A model generated the notes under the pieces. The model did not search any database. It saw only the letters and a list, made by a program, of their open reading frames with translations, and had not been told where the DNA came from. Positions 1 through 8,168 of a stretch of DNA of 14,729 nt are shown in pieces. Where the stretch lies: assembly GCA_900765105.1 (NCBI GenBank), contig CAAFQM010000010.1, forward strand, positions 1-14,729, written 5' to 3'. The translations under genes were made by a program, and so were the position numbers. The stretch comes from an uncultured Faecalibacterium sp. Its GTDB lineage: Bacteria; Bacillota; Clostridia; Oscillospirales; Ruminococcaceae. Each line of letters opens with the position of its first letter. The first letter of the stretch is position 1.

Positions 1-2568
1 AAGAACGACCCCAGCCTGCTGCTGATCAACAGCGGCATGGCCCCCATGAAGAAGTGGTTCCTGGCACAGGAGGAGCCGCCCCGTCATCGTGTGACCACCT
101 GCCAGAAGTGCATCCGTACCCCGGATATCGAGCGCGTGGGCATCACCGCACGCCACGGCACCTTCTTTGAGATGCTGGGCAACTTCTCCTTCCAGGATTA
201 CTTCAAGGAAGAGGTCATCCCCTGGGCATGGGAGTTCCTGACCAGCGATGAGTGGATGGCCATCCCCAAGGACCGCCTGCACATCTCCGTCTACGAAGAG
301 GACGATGAGGCCTACGATATCTGGACCAAGAAGGTGGGCATCGCCCCGGACCACATGGTGCGTCTGGGCAAGGAAGACAACTTCTGGGAGCACGGCTCCG
401 GCCCGTGCGGCCCCTGCTCCGAGATCTACTTTGACCGCGGCCCCGAGTACGGCTGCGGCAAGCCGACCTGCGGTGTGGGCTGCGACTGCGACCGTTATAT
501 GGAAATCTGGAACCTGGTGTTCAGCCAGTTCGACGCCGACGGCAAGGGCCACTACGAGCGTCTGGCACGCCCCAACATCGATACCGGCATGGGTCTGGAG
601 CGTCTTGCCTGCGTGATGCAGGGCGTGGGCAACCTGTTCGAGGTGGATACCGTCCAGAGCGTGCTGCATCATGTGGAGCACCTCGCAAACAAGACCTATG
701 GCGCAGATGCCAAGGATGATATCTCCATCCGCGTCATCACCGACCATATCCGCAGCTGCACCTTTATGGTGTCCGACGGTATCCTGCCCTCCAACGAGGG
801 CCGCGGCTATGTGCTGCGCCGTCTGCTGCGCCGCGCTGCCCGCCATGGCCGGATGCTGGGCATCAACCGCCCGTTCCTGGTGGAGCTGGTGGAGACCGTC
901 ATCCAGTCCAGCGAGAGCGCTTACCCTGAGCTGCGCGAGCATGACGCCTATATCAAGAAGGTCATCGGCACCGAGGAGGCAAACTTTGCCCGCACCATCG
1001 ACGCCGGCATGAATATCCTGAACAACATGATCGACGGTCTGGAAAAGGCACATCAGCATCTGCTGAAGGGTCTGGACGTGTTCAAGCTGAACGATACCTT
1101 CGGCTTCCCGCTGGACCTGACCAAGGAGATCGCTGCCGAGCAGGGCATTGAGATCGACGAGGAAGGCTTCCACGCTGAGATGACCAAGCAGAAGGAGCGT
1201 GCCCGCGCTGAGCGCCTGAAGAAGAATATCTCCGGCTGGAGCGAAGACCTGTTTGGCGGTCTGGACGCAGAGCCGACGGTCTTTACCGGCTACGACACTC
1301 TGCGCGACAACGGCACCGTTGTTGCCCTGAGCGACGAGGAGACCCTGACCGACGCCATCGCTACCGACGAGCAGGCTAAGGAAGGTGTGCTGGTGGTTCT
1401 GGACAAGACCCCGTTCTATGCCGAGATGGGCGGTCAGGCTGCTGACCACGGCGTGCTGAACAGCGCCGACTGCAGCCTGCGCGTGCTGGACGTCAAGAAG
1501 ACCCCCAAGGGCTACTACGTTCACACCTGCGTGCTGGAGAGCGGCATCGTGAAGGTGGGCGACCACCTGACCGCACAGGTCGATAAGGAATACCGCATGG
1601 CCATTGCCCGCAACCATACCGCTACCCACCTGCTGCAGGCTGCCCTGCGCGAAGTGCTGGGCGACCATGTGCATCAGGCAGGCTCCTATCAGGACGCTTC
1701 CATCACCCACTTCGACTTCACCCACTTCAGCGCTGTCACTCCCGAAGAGCTGGCCCGCGTGCAGAAGATCGTCAACGACAAGATCTTCGAGTCCATGAAC
1801 GTCACCGTGAAGGAGATGCCCATCGAAGAGGCCAAGAAGCTGGGCGCAATGGCACTGTTCGGCGAGAAGTACGGTAAGGTCGTGCGCGTGGTTGACATCG
1901 AGGGCTGGTCCACCGAGTTCTGCGGCGGCACCCATGTCAAGAATACGGCCCAGATCGGCGGCTTCCAGATCGTGAGCGAAAGCTCTGTTGCTGCAGGCAT
2001 CCGCCGCATTGAGGCTGTCACCGGCCGCAACCTGCTGATCCGTGCAAACCTGCAGGAGGCTATGCTGCATACCGTGGCAAACACCCTGAAGGCAAACAAC
2101 GTGACCGCGCTGCCCGTCCGTGCCGAGGCCGTGATGGCTGAGAACAAGGCCATGAGCAAGGAGTTGGAAGAGCTGAAGGCAAAGATCGCAGCTTCCAAGG
2201 TGGACAGCCTGTTCGATAACGCAGAAGAAGCAGAGGGCGTGAAGATCGCTTCCGCATACTTCACCGGTACTTCCGGCGACACCCTGCGCGGCATGTGCGA
2301 TTCCATCCGCGACAAGGCTGTGAATCCCGTGGTGGCTGTGCTGGTCGGCAAGGCCGAGGACAAGATCACCATGGCTGTCACCGTCAACAAGCTGGCACAG
2401 GAAAAGGGCCTGAAGGCCGGTGCTCTGGTCAAGGAGATCGCTGCCATTGCCGGTGGCAAGGGCGGCGGTAAGCCGGACTTTGCAATGGCAGGTCTGAAGG
2501 ATGAGACCAAGATCGACGAGGCTCTGGCTGCAGTGGCTTCCGTCGTGAAGAAGGCTCTGGGTGAATAA
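1..2568 (+). CDS. alaS: Alanine-tRNA ligase, 5' end cut off by window
   Basis: Charges tRNA-Ala with alanine in the cytoplasm and hydrolyses mischarged Ser/Gly-tRNA-Ala. The frame is already open at base 1 (KNDPSLLLINSGMAPMKKWF), so the ATG at 37 is internal; compared with the family about 35-40 N-terminal residues are missing. Visible parts, in order: the class II catalytic domain including GSGPCGPCSEIYFDRG (around 394-440), the tRNA-recognition helical region, the editing domain with its metal-binding HTATH motif (around 1614-1628) and CGGTH motif (1921-1935), and the C-Ala domain ending in a glycine-rich GGKGGGKPDFA stretch. The 855 visible codons fit a full-length enzyme of about 890. Codon use is strongly biased to CTG, GGC and AAG, as in a highly expressed gene. 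It is followed after 46 bp by a HIT-family gene on the same strand, with no clear terminator between. The identification is secure. Confidence 0.98.
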   Translation, partial: KNDPSLLLINSGMAPMKKWFLAQEEPPRHRVTTCQKCIRTPDIERVGITARHGTFFEMLGNFSFQDYFKEEVIPWAWEFLTSDEWMAIPKDRLHISVYEEDDEAYDIWTKKVGIAPDHMVRLGKEDNFWEHGSGPCGPCSEIYFDRGPEYGCGKPTCGVGCDCDRYMEIWNLVFSQFDADGKGHYERLARPNIDTGMGLERLACVMQGVGNLFEVDTVQSVLHHVEHLANKTYGADAKDDISIRVITDHIRSCTFMVSDGILPSNEGRGYVLRRLLRRAARHGRMLGINRPFLVELVETVIQSSESAYPELREHDAYIKKVIGTEEANFARTIDAGMNILNNMIDGLEKAHQHLLKGLDVFKLNDTFGFPLDLTKEIAAEQGIEIDEEGFHAEMTKQKERARAERLKKNISGWSEDLFGGLDAEPTVFTGYDTLRDNGTVVALSDEETLTDAIATDEQAKEGVLVVLDKTPFYAEMGGQAADHGVLNSADCSLRVLDVKKTPKGYYVHTCVLESGIVKVGDHLTAQVDKEYRMAIARNHTATHLLQAALREVLGDHVHQAGSYQDASITHFDFTHFSAVTPEELARVQKIVNDKIFESMNVTVKEMPIEEAKKLGAMALFGEKYGKVVRVVDIEGWSTEFCGGTHVKNTAQIGGFQIVSESSVAAGIRRIEAVTGRNLLIRANLQEAMLHTVANTLKANNVTALPVRAEAVMAENKAMSKELEELKAKIAASKVDSLFDNAEEAEGVKIASAYFTGTSGDTLRGMCDSIRDKAVNPVVAVLVGKAEDKITMAVTVNKLAQEKGLKAGALVKEIAAIAGGKGGGKPDFAMAGLKDETKIDEALAAVASVVKKALGE

Positions 2569-2574
2569 GTAAGG

Positions 2575-2590
2575 CTTCCCGAAGGGGAAG
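2575..2590 (+). repeat. Small hairpin between alaS and the HIT gene
   Basis: CTTCCC (2575-2580) and GGGAAG (2585-2590) form a perfect 6-bp stem around a GAAG loop in the alaS-HIT gap. No T-run follows, so it does not look like an intrinsic terminator; it could act as an mRNA processing or stability element, or be chance. Confidence 0.35.
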
Positions 2591-2614
2591 GCATACCGAA
2601 AGGAGTTGTTTCCC

Positions 2615-2947
2615 ATGGAAGATTGTCTGTTCTGTAAAATCGCGGCAGGGGAGATCCCCTCCAAAAAGCTGTATGAGGACGAACAGGTCGTGGCGTTCTT
2701 CGACATCAACCCGCAGGCAAAGGTGCATTTTCTGGTCATCCCGAAAAAGCACATCTGCTCTGCTGCAGCTCTGACCGAAGAGGACGGCGCTCTGCTGGGG
2801 CATATCTTTGCCGTCATCGCAAAGCTGGCCAAGGAACAGGGTCTGGACAACGGCTATCGTGTCATCTCCAATGTGGGCGAGGACGCCGGTCAGACCGTGA
2901 AGCATCTGCATTTCCATGTTCTGGGCGGCGAAAAGCTGCCTGTCTGA
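2615..2947 (+). CDS. HIT-family (HINT-type) nucleotide hydrolase
   Basis: A 110-residue histidine-triad protein. The family hydrolyses or transfers nucleotides from purine nucleoside phosphoramidates and related AMP conjugates; the in vivo substrate of bacterial members is usually unknown. The triad is seen as HLHFH at residues 97-101 near the C-terminus. The N-terminal CLFCKIAAGEIPS (C4, C7) with H46 in PKKH is the usual HINT arrangement with an extra metal-binding site. The ATG at 2615 is preferred because AAAGGAG lies at 2599-2605, 9 bp upstream, and the family starts with MEDCLFC; an in-frame TTG at 2606 lies too close to that site. The gene sits between alaS and a phosphoribosyltransferase gene and is probably cotranscribed with them. 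The length is normal for the family. Confidence 0.93.
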   Translation: MEDCLFCKIAAGEIPSKKLYEDEQVVAFFDINPQAKVHFLVIPKKHICSAAALTEEDGALLGHIFAVIAKLAKEQGLDNGYRVISNVGEDAGQTVKHLHFHVLGGEKLPV

Positions 2948-2971
2948 TTTCAAAATAAGGGAGACGTTATT

Positions 2972-3511
2972 ATGGCTGAAACTTATACCCTGCACGTTGC
3001 GGGTCTGACCCGTGAGCTGACCCGCTGCAAACTGAATGACCACATGGACATTGCGGCTTTCATCATGCTGGGAGATACCGAGCTGACCGTGGCTGCCGCC
3101 GGTGAACTGCTGAAGAAGTGCCCGGATTTTGATATCCTGCTCACTGCCGAAGCCAAGGGCATTCCGCTGGCACATGAGATGAGCCGCCAGAGCGGCAAGC
3201 CCTACGTCTGCGCACGCAAGGGTGAAAAGCTGTATATGACCGACCCTGTCGTGGTGGAGGATCAGTCGATCACCACTGCCGGTAAGCAGAAACTGGTCAT
3301 CGACCGCAAGGAGCTGGACCGCATGAGCGGCAAGCGCGTTCTGGTGGTGGATGATGTCATTTCCACCGGCGGTTCCCTGAAGGCTCTGGATGCGCTGGCC
3401 GAGCAGACCCAGTGCACCATCGTGGGTCAGGCCGCTGTTCTGGCCGAGGGCGATGCAGCCGAGCGCAAGGATATCATCTTCCTGGAGCCGCTGCCCCTGT
3501 TCTTCCACTAA
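2972..3511 (+). CDS. Adenine phosphoribosyltransferase-like protein
   Basis: A 179-residue type I phosphoribosyltransferase. The PRPP-binding loop is clear: VLVVDDVISTGGS at residues 123-135, preceded by a strand and the ILLTAEAKGIPLA segment (55-66) that fits the apt-like fold. A flexible region around KLYMTDPVVVEDQSITT (87-102) matches the usual position of the hood/loop. Family members use PRPP to convert a base such as adenine or xanthine to its nucleotide in purine salvage; some relatives are regulators or have unknown substrates, so specificity is not claimed. The ATG at 2972 has AAGGGAG at 2957-2963 about 8 bp upstream. The gap to the HIT gene is 24 bp and to comEC 6 bp, indicating one transcript. 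Confidence 0.85.
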   Translation: MAETYTLHVAGLTRELTRCKLNDHMDIAAFIMLGDTELTVAAAGELLKKCPDFDILLTAEAKGIPLAHEMSRQSGKPYVCARKGEKLYMTDPVVVEDQSITTAGKQKLVIDRKELDRMSGKRVLVVDDVISTGGSLKALDALAEQTQCTIVGQAAVLAEGDAAERKDIIFLEPLPLFFH

Positions 3512-3517
3512 GCCGCC

Positions 3518-5632
3518 ATGCGCCGCCCGCTCTGTGTTTTCTGTGCAGGAATGCTGGGTGTTGAATTAGTGTGTGCTTTTTTGCCGCAAACGGGACTTTT
3601 TGTGCCGCTTGCGGCATTTTTTGTTGCCTTTTGTCTGCTGCTCTGCCTGTCGGATGCTGCCCGCAGGCCTGCAGTGTGCCTGCTGCTTGGGGCTGCGGCC
3701 GGGATGGCGGCGGTGTATTCCACAAATGCCCGGCTGGAACGCACCCGGGTGCAGTATGCCGGACGCGCCGTTGTGCTGACCGCTGAGGTGGAAAAGGTCT
3801 CGGACTCCTATTACAGCGGCATTGTGGATGCGGTGCTCCGGGTGGAGACGGTGAACGGCAGGGACGCTTCGTTCCGGGTGGAGTGTGAGACACTGCGCCC
3901 CTGCGAAGCGGGCCAGCGGGTGAGCGGGCGTTTTGTTCTGTCGGCCCCGGAGCAGAACGACAAGATCGAACGGTACGCCGACGGCATCGCCCTGCTGGCA
4001 CAGCCGGACGAGGAAAAACCGGCGTTCGAAATTCTGGGCGAGAGCGGCAGTTTCCGCGCCCGCGCCTGTCGCCTGCAGCAGACTCTGAGCCGCTCGCTGC
4101 GCCGCCGGATGGACGGCGGCACCGGCGGAGTGCTGGCCGCCATGACGGTGGGCGACCGCGAACATCTGACGACCGAACTGCGCAGTGCCTACCGGGGCGC
4201 CGGGCTTTCCCATGTGCTGGTGGTCAGCGGAATGCATGTTTCGGTGCTGTGCGGCGATTTGTTTGTCTCGCTGCTGAGCCGCCGCAAGAAGGAACGAAGC
4301 TATCGCTCCCGGCGGGTCAGGGCGTTGTGGGCAGCGTTTCTGGCGCTGGTTCTGGTCGGCGTGACCGGCTTTACCCCTTCGGTGCGCCGGGCCGCTGTGG
4401 CGGTGTGGGTCAGTGCGCTGGGCATCTGGGTGTATGGTGCGCCGGATACCCTTACTTCACTGGCTGCGGCGGGCATCCTGATGACGGCAGGCAACAGCTA
4501 CGCGGTGTGCGATATCGGCTTTGAACTGTCTTTTGTTACGGTCGTGGGAACACTGGCGGGCGCGGAGAGCTTCCGCCGGACGGAACGCGCACGCGCAAAG
4601 CGGACGACCTACCGGAAAGGCCGCCCGCCCCAAAGCCCTGTTCAGCTCTGGCTGACCCGGGTGGCCGTGAACCTGTGGGAGGCCGTGTGCATCTCGGCCT
4701 GCGCATCCATCGCTGCGTTTCCGGTGCTTGTGCTGCGGGGACTGAGCGTCAGCATCTGGGCGGTTTTGTCCGGTGTGGCGGTGCTCTGGATGGTCAAACC
4801 GATGATGCTTCTGGGGCTTGGTGCGGCCTTTGCCGGGTTGGTGCCGGGGCTTGCGCCGGTCTATGGAGGGGTGTCCCGGGCGGCTTCGCTGCTGACCGGT
4901 CTGCTGAACGCATGGGCGCTGTGGCTTGCACGGCAGCCGGGCGCAGGGCTTTATTTTGATACGGCCTATGCGGCCATCATCTGCCTGATATTATTGGGAA
5001 TGTGCTGGCTTGCGTTCCACTGGAAACTGCGGCTGCGGGTGGCACTGCCATGCATCCTGCTGACGGCGGCAATTGCCATCGGGCTGGGCAATGCCCTCAG
5101 CCGGGACGTGGTGCACATCGACCTTGTGGGCAGCGCCAATGCGCCAGCTGTGGTGGTGAGCCAGAATGATACGGCAGTGGTGCTGTTCCGGGGCGGGGCA
5201 TCTACCCAGCGGGCTGTGGAAAACCAGCTGGCCCGGCGGGGTGTTCGCACGGTGGAATTGCTGGCCGACCTGCGGACAAAGCCGGAAACAGCCTGCACGC
5301 TGGAAGCTGAGCAGACTGTTTCAGCGGAGAAGCTGTGCATCAACACGGAACAGAAGCAAAAGTGCACGCCTGCGCTGGTGGAGATCCTCCGCACGCGGGC
5401 GGGCGTTCTGGTACGGCTGACCATCGGCAACCGACAGTTTGTGACCCTGAGTGGAAAAGTGGAACTGGCACAGCCGCTTTCGGCGCAGTGGCTGCTGGCA
5501 TCCCCGGCAAAACCGGATGCCGTTCGGTATCAAAACATCCTTGCCTTGCGCTGTTATGACTGGATGGACAGCGGCGAAAATCTGCACGCTTCCCTCAGCA
5601 TGCGGCGGCGCGGCGGGCTGAAACTGCACTGA
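3518..5632 (+). CDS. comEC: ComEC/Rec2-type DNA uptake channel, degenerate C-terminal domain
   Basis: A 704-residue polytopic membrane protein related to ComEC, the inner-membrane channel that brings single-stranded DNA into competent cells. It begins MRRPL, as many ComEC proteins do, followed by several N-terminal membrane segments, a soluble OB-like (DUF4131-type) region (about 75-150), and the core Competence domain including TGGVLAAMTVGDR and LSHVLVVSGMHVSVLCG (around 205-248). More hydrophobic segments follow to about residue 527. The last 170 residues occupy the place of the metallo-beta-lactamase-like domain, but no HxHxDH-type metal-binding motif is visible, so that nuclease-like part seems lost or rebuilt. 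The ATG at 3518 follows the previous stop by 6 bp with little Shine-Dalgarno sequence, suggesting translational coupling. Whether the cell is naturally competent cannot be told. Confidence 0.88.
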   Translation: MRRPLCVFCAGMLGVELVCAFLPQTGLFVPLAAFFVAFCLLLCLSDAARRPAVCLLLGAAAGMAAVYSTNARLERTRVQYAGRAVVLTAEVEKVSDSYYSGIVDAVLRVETVNGRDASFRVECETLRPCEAGQRVSGRFVLSAPEQNDKIERYADGIALLAQPDEEKPAFEILGESGSFRARACRLQQTLSRSLRRRMDGGTGGVLAAMTVGDREHLTTELRSAYRGAGLSHVLVVSGMHVSVLCGDLFVSLLSRRKKERSYRSRRVRALWAAFLALVLVGVTGFTPSVRRAAVAVWVSALGIWVYGAPDTLTSLAAAGILMTAGNSYAVCDIGFELSFVTVVGTLAGAESFRRTERARAKRTTYRKGRPPQSPVQLWLTRVAVNLWEAVCISACASIAAFPVLVLRGLSVSIWAVLSGVAVLWMVKPMMLLGLGAAFAGLVPGLAPVYGGVSRAASLLTGLLNAWALWLARQPGAGLYFDTAYAAIICLILLGMCWLAFHWKLRLRVALPCILLTAAIAIGLGNALSRDVVHIDLVGSANAPAVVVSQNDTAVVLFRGGASTQRAVENQLARRGVRTVELLADLRTKPETACTLEAEQTVSAEKLCINTEQKQKCTPALVEILRTRAGVLVRLTIGNRQFVTLSGKVELAQPLSAQWLLASPAKPDAVRYQNILALRCYDWMDSGENLHASLSMRRRGGLKLH

Positions 5633-5636
5633 CGCT

Positions 5637-5664
5637 TTGCAATCCGGGCCGAGTGTGGTACAAT
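5637..5664 (+). promoter_or_regulatory. Candidate promoter for holA-rnmV
   Basis: TTGCAA (5637-5642) and TACAAT (5659-5664) are separated by 16 bp, just after the comEC stop and 50 bp before the holA start. The match to the vegetative consensus is good and the AT-rich stretch stands out from its GC-rich surroundings. It would let holA be expressed apart from comEC. Confidence 0.6.
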
Positions 5665-5713
5665 AATATCTGCTATTGTATAGTATCATTCACTGCAGAA
5701 AGGGGAGAACCGT

Positions 5714-6742
5714 TTGGCAATCGAAGCAAAACTCCGGCAGCTGGCCGACAAGGGCTGCCCGGTGTATTATTTTTATTCCAGCGAGCGGTATCTTGTCCGG
5801 CAGGCAGTGAACGCAGCGGTGCGCATCCTGTCCGCCGACAGCGACGAGGACGCCACCGTTCTGGACGGTGCTGCTCCGGAGATCGAACAGCTCATCATGG
5901 CGGCAGGCACCATCTCATTCTTCGGCACCCGCCGTGTGGTGGTTCTGCCGGAAGTAGACCCTGCCGCCTACAGCGACAAGGACATTGAAGAGTTGAACAG
6001 TACCTTTGCCAGCTTGGAAAATGCTGTGGTGGTGCTGGGCAGTGTGTTCGAGCTGGAGCGCAATAAGCTGAAACTGGGCAAACGGGCACAAAAACTTATC
6101 GCGCAGTGCAAGGCGCTGGGGTATACCGAAGAGCTGGCAAAACCGAAGCCCTATGAACTCAAGGTCATGATGATCGACCGCGCCAAGGAGCAGGGAACCA
6201 CTCTGCCGGAAGGCGCAGCGGCAGCCCTGCTGGAACGCTGCGGCGAAGATCCGTTCCTGTTGGAAAACGAAGTGGACAAGCTCTGCGCCCTGTCCGGCTA
6301 TCAGACGGTGACCGCCGCCATGGTGGCCGAAATGGGCACCGTGAGCCTGGAAGCGGATGTGTTCGAGATGACCCGCATGATCACGGCCAAGAACGCTACC
6401 GGCGCCTGCAAAAAGCTGCAGACGCTGCTGCGCCTGCAGCAGGAGCCGATCGCCATTACAGCGGCAATGATCGGCAGTTATGTGGACCTGTACCGGGTCA
6501 AGCTGGGCGCATCCAAACGGAAAAATTACAGTGCGGTGCACAAGGATTTCGGCTACAGGGGCAGCGATTACCGGCTGAAGCGCTCGGCGGAAACCGCCTC
6601 GCACTATACGCTGGGGCAGATCGAAGCCTGTATGCAGATTTTGCTGGAACTGGACCAGAGCCTGAAAAGCCAGCCCACCGAGCCGCAGACGCTGCTGGAA
6701 ACAGCGCTGTGCCGGCTGGCCATGGCGGGGAGCGGAAGATGA
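5714..6742 (+). CDS. holA: DNA polymerase III delta subunit
   Basis: Delta is the clamp-loader subunit that opens the beta sliding clamp during replication. The 342-residue length is normal. The N-terminus CPVYYFYSSERYLVRQAV is the family's characteristic start (usually YLLYGEE..L). Other matching segments are the FFGTRRVVVLPEV block (around 75-88), the segment PFLLENEVDKLCALSG (around 178-193), and the C-terminal collar domain ending in QTLLETALCRLA. The start is TTG at 5714: it is preceded by AAAGGGGAG (5699-5707) at good spacing and gives the expected N-terminus, and no ATG or GTG lies suitably close. The gene has its own candidate promoter and overlaps the next gene by 4 bp (ATGA), so the two should be translationally coupled. 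Confidence 0.94.
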   Translation: MAIEAKLRQLADKGCPVYYFYSSERYLVRQAVNAAVRILSADSDEDATVLDGAAPEIEQLIMAAGTISFFGTRRVVVLPEVDPAAYSDKDIEELNSTFASLENAVVVLGSVFELERNKLKLGKRAQKLIAQCKALGYTEELAKPKPYELKVMMIDRAKEQGTTLPEGAAAALLERCGEDPFLLENEVDKLCALSGYQTVTAAMVAEMGTVSLEADVFEMTRMITAKNATGACKKLQTLLRLQQEPIAITAAMIGSYVDLYRVKLGASKRKNYSAVHKDFGYRGSDYRLKRSAETASHYTLGQIEACMQILLELDQSLKSQPTEPQTLLETALCRLAMAGSGR

Positions 6743-7353
6743 ACGAACATGAAATAATCCATACCGGCCGGGTGCTGATCGTGGAGGGTAAGTATGATGC
6801 GGCCCGGCTTTCCCACCTGACCGACGCCATGATCCTGTTGACCGACGGTTTCGGTATTTACAGCGATAAAAAACGCCAGCAGCTGTTCAAGGCGCTGGCG
6901 CAGAAAAACGGGCTGATTTTGCTCACCGATTCGGATGCGGCAGGATTTCGTATCCGGAACTACATCACCAATCTGGTGGGCGAGAAAAATGTGGTGCAGG
7001 CCTATGTTCCGGCCATCCACGGCAAGGAAAAGCGCAAGGAGCAGCCCGGCAAAGAAGGGCTGCTGGGGGTCGAAGGCGTGGATGATACACTCGTCCGGCA
7101 GGCACTTCTGGATGCCCTCGGCGCGGAAGCCGGGCAGCTGCCAGCCCGTCCGGAAGGGCGGCAGATCACCTACACAGATCTGTATGAGTGGGGGCTTTCC
7201 GGTAAGCCGGGCAGTGCAGAGCGCAAAATAAAGATGCTGAACGCACTGGGCTTGCCGCCGCGGCTCTCCAAAAAAGAGCTTGTGGAGGCGCTCAACCGAT
7301 TGTATACCTTTGAACAGCTGGATGAAATACAAGCGAAGATCCTGAACGATTGA
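6739..7353 (+). CDS. rnmV: Ribonuclease M5 (5S rRNA maturation)
   Basis: RNase M5 cuts both strands of the 5S rRNA precursor to produce mature 5S rRNA in low-GC Gram-positives. The 204-residue protein opens with a TOPRIM domain: VLIVEGKYDAAR (catalytic E16) and LILLTDSDAAG (D64, D66), followed by YVPAIHGKEKRKEQPGKEG and GVEGVDD, a block typical of this family. The C-terminal half contains LSKKELVEALNRL, as in other M5 enzymes. The ATG at 6739 overlaps the holA stop; an upstream in-frame GTG at 6709 would only add residues encoded inside holA and is less likely. It is the last gene before a terminator hairpin, and sigK converges on it. Confidence 0.92.
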   Translation: MNEHEIIHTGRVLIVEGKYDAARLSHLTDAMILLTDGFGIYSDKKRQQLFKALAQKNGLILLTDSDAAGFRIRNYITNLVGEKNVVQAYVPAIHGKEKRKEQPGKEGLLGVEGVDDTLVRQALLDALGAEAGQLPARPEGRQITYTDLYEWGLSGKPGSAERKIKMLNALGLPPRLSKKELVEALNRLYTFEQLDEIQAKILND

Positions 7354-7358
7354 TCTGC

Positions 7359-7391
7359 GGCGCAGAGGCTATGGCTTCTGCGCTGTTTTTG
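7359..7391 (+). terminator. Intrinsic terminator after rnmV
   Basis: GCGCAGAGGC (7360-7369) pairs with GCTTCTGCGC (7374-7383) through a TATG loop, with one G-U pair, and TGTTTTTG follows. It terminates + strand transcription 6 bp after rnmV. The stop codon of the convergent sigK-like gene lies in this hairpin; on the - strand no T-run follows, so it should work mainly in one direction. Confidence 0.85.
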
Positions 7392-8073
7392 TTGGGGAGG
7401 AATCCCAACGCTGACGCAGCAGATCCAGTGCGTGGGTTTCCAGCCGGGAAATATAGCTGCGGCTGATGCCCAGCAGCCGGGCGGTTTCCAGCTGGGTCAG
7501 CGGCGGCTGACCGGAAAGCCCGTACCGCAGCAGCAGAATCTGCCGCTCCCGGGCGGGCAGGGTATCCAGCAGTTGACGCGCCCGGCGGATGTCGTCCTGC
7601 GTCTCGCAGGCATCCTCCATGCGGAAACTGTCCTGCAGCACATCCGCCAGCGTCAGAGCCGAATCCCCGTCCGCTTCCAGTGCTTCCTGCAAGGAAACCG
7701 TGCCGCCGGTTTTGCGGTCCCGCCGGAACTGCATCCGGATCTCATTTTCGATGCACCGGCTGGCATAGGTGGAGAACCGCGCCTTGCGTGTGGCATCAAA
7801 GGTATCTACTGCTTTCACCAGCCCGATGGTACCGATGGAAACAAGATCATCCTGATCACCGGGCAGGGCATAGTATTTTTTGACGATGTGCGCCACCAGC
7901 CGCAGGTTGTGCCGGATGAGCTTTTCCCGCGCGGCGGTGTCTCCGGCCCGCAGAGCCGCAAAAGCAGCCTGTTCCTCCCGGGCGGAGAGCGGCTTGGGGA
8001 AGCTTCCGCTTTCCAGATGAAGCGCCAGAACCAGAAATTTTGTGGCGAAAAATTGCAAAAGGGTCAGCAGCAT
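7369..8073 (-). CDS. sigK: SigK-like sporulation sigma factor with pro-sequence
   Basis: A sigma-70 family factor of 234 residues closest in style to sigma-K, which drives late mother-cell gene expression in spore formers. Region 2 is seen in KLIRHNLRLVAHIVKKYYALPGD and DLVSIGTIGLVKAVDTF (51-92) and in FSTYASRCIENEIRMQFRR (100-118). Region 4 has LPARERQILLLRYGL and the helix-turn-helix TARLLGISRSYISRLE (172-212). The N-terminus LLTLLQFFATKFLVLALHL (2-20) is strongly hydrophobic and precedes SFPKPLS, the arrangement known from pro-sigma-K of Bacillus, where the leader is removed by the SpoIVFB protease. The start is firm: an AGGAGGAG site lies 5 bp upstream (8079-8086, read on the - strand). 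The gene is in one piece, with no skin-type interruption. Sigma-E is the main alternative, but the FPxPLS junction and ARCIENEI favour K. Confidence 0.85.
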   Translation of the reverse strand: MLLTLLQFFATKFLVLALHLESGSFPKPLSAREEQAAFAALRAGDTAAREKLIRHNLRLVAHIVKKYYALPGDQDDLVSIGTIGLVKAVDTFDATRKARFSTYASRCIENEIRMQFRRDRKTGGTVSLQEALEADGDSALTLADVLQDSFRMEDACETQDDIRRARQLLDTLPARERQILLLRYGLSGQPPLTQLETARLLGISRSYISRLETHALDLLRQRWDSSPTKTAQKP

Positions 8074-8110
8074 GAAAACTCCTCCTGTCCGGGTGAAACA
8101 TTCCTGTTAG

Positions 8111-8140
8111 AATGTATGAGGAGGAGCTTGTATTTTTTCC
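8111..8140 (-). promoter_or_regulatory. Possible sigma-E/K-type promoter of sigK
   Basis: Read on the - strand, CATACATT (8111-8118) matches the CATAnAnT -10 pattern of mother-cell sigma factors and lies 37 bp before the sigK start. The -35 side is only a loose match (an A-run 14-15 bp further upstream). In Bacillus and Clostridium sigK is transcribed by sigma-E and sigma-K, so the position is sensible, but the evidence is short. Confidence 0.35.
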
Positions 8141-8168
8141 GCAGGCCGCTGCCGGATGAGACCGCACA

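Noticed and set aside
1689..2594. Long open frame on the - strand inside alaS (301 codons)
   Set aside because: Shadow of the codon bias of alaS: no protein family resemblance, composition rich in Ser/Ala/Thr, and the + strand gene is certain.
2429..3508. 359-codon - strand frame across the HIT and phosphoribosyltransferase genes
   Set aside because: It mirrors two well-identified + strand genes; the translation is low in recognisable motifs and rich in Gln/His, typical of antisense frames.
7369..8073. skin-type interruption of sigK
   Set aside because: The gene runs from a good start through region 4 in a single frame; no recombinase gene is present.
8099..8114. CATTC-n6-GAATG inverted repeat upstream of sigK
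   Set aside because: Only 5-bp arms with no further support; may be chance, though it lies between the candidate promoter and the start.
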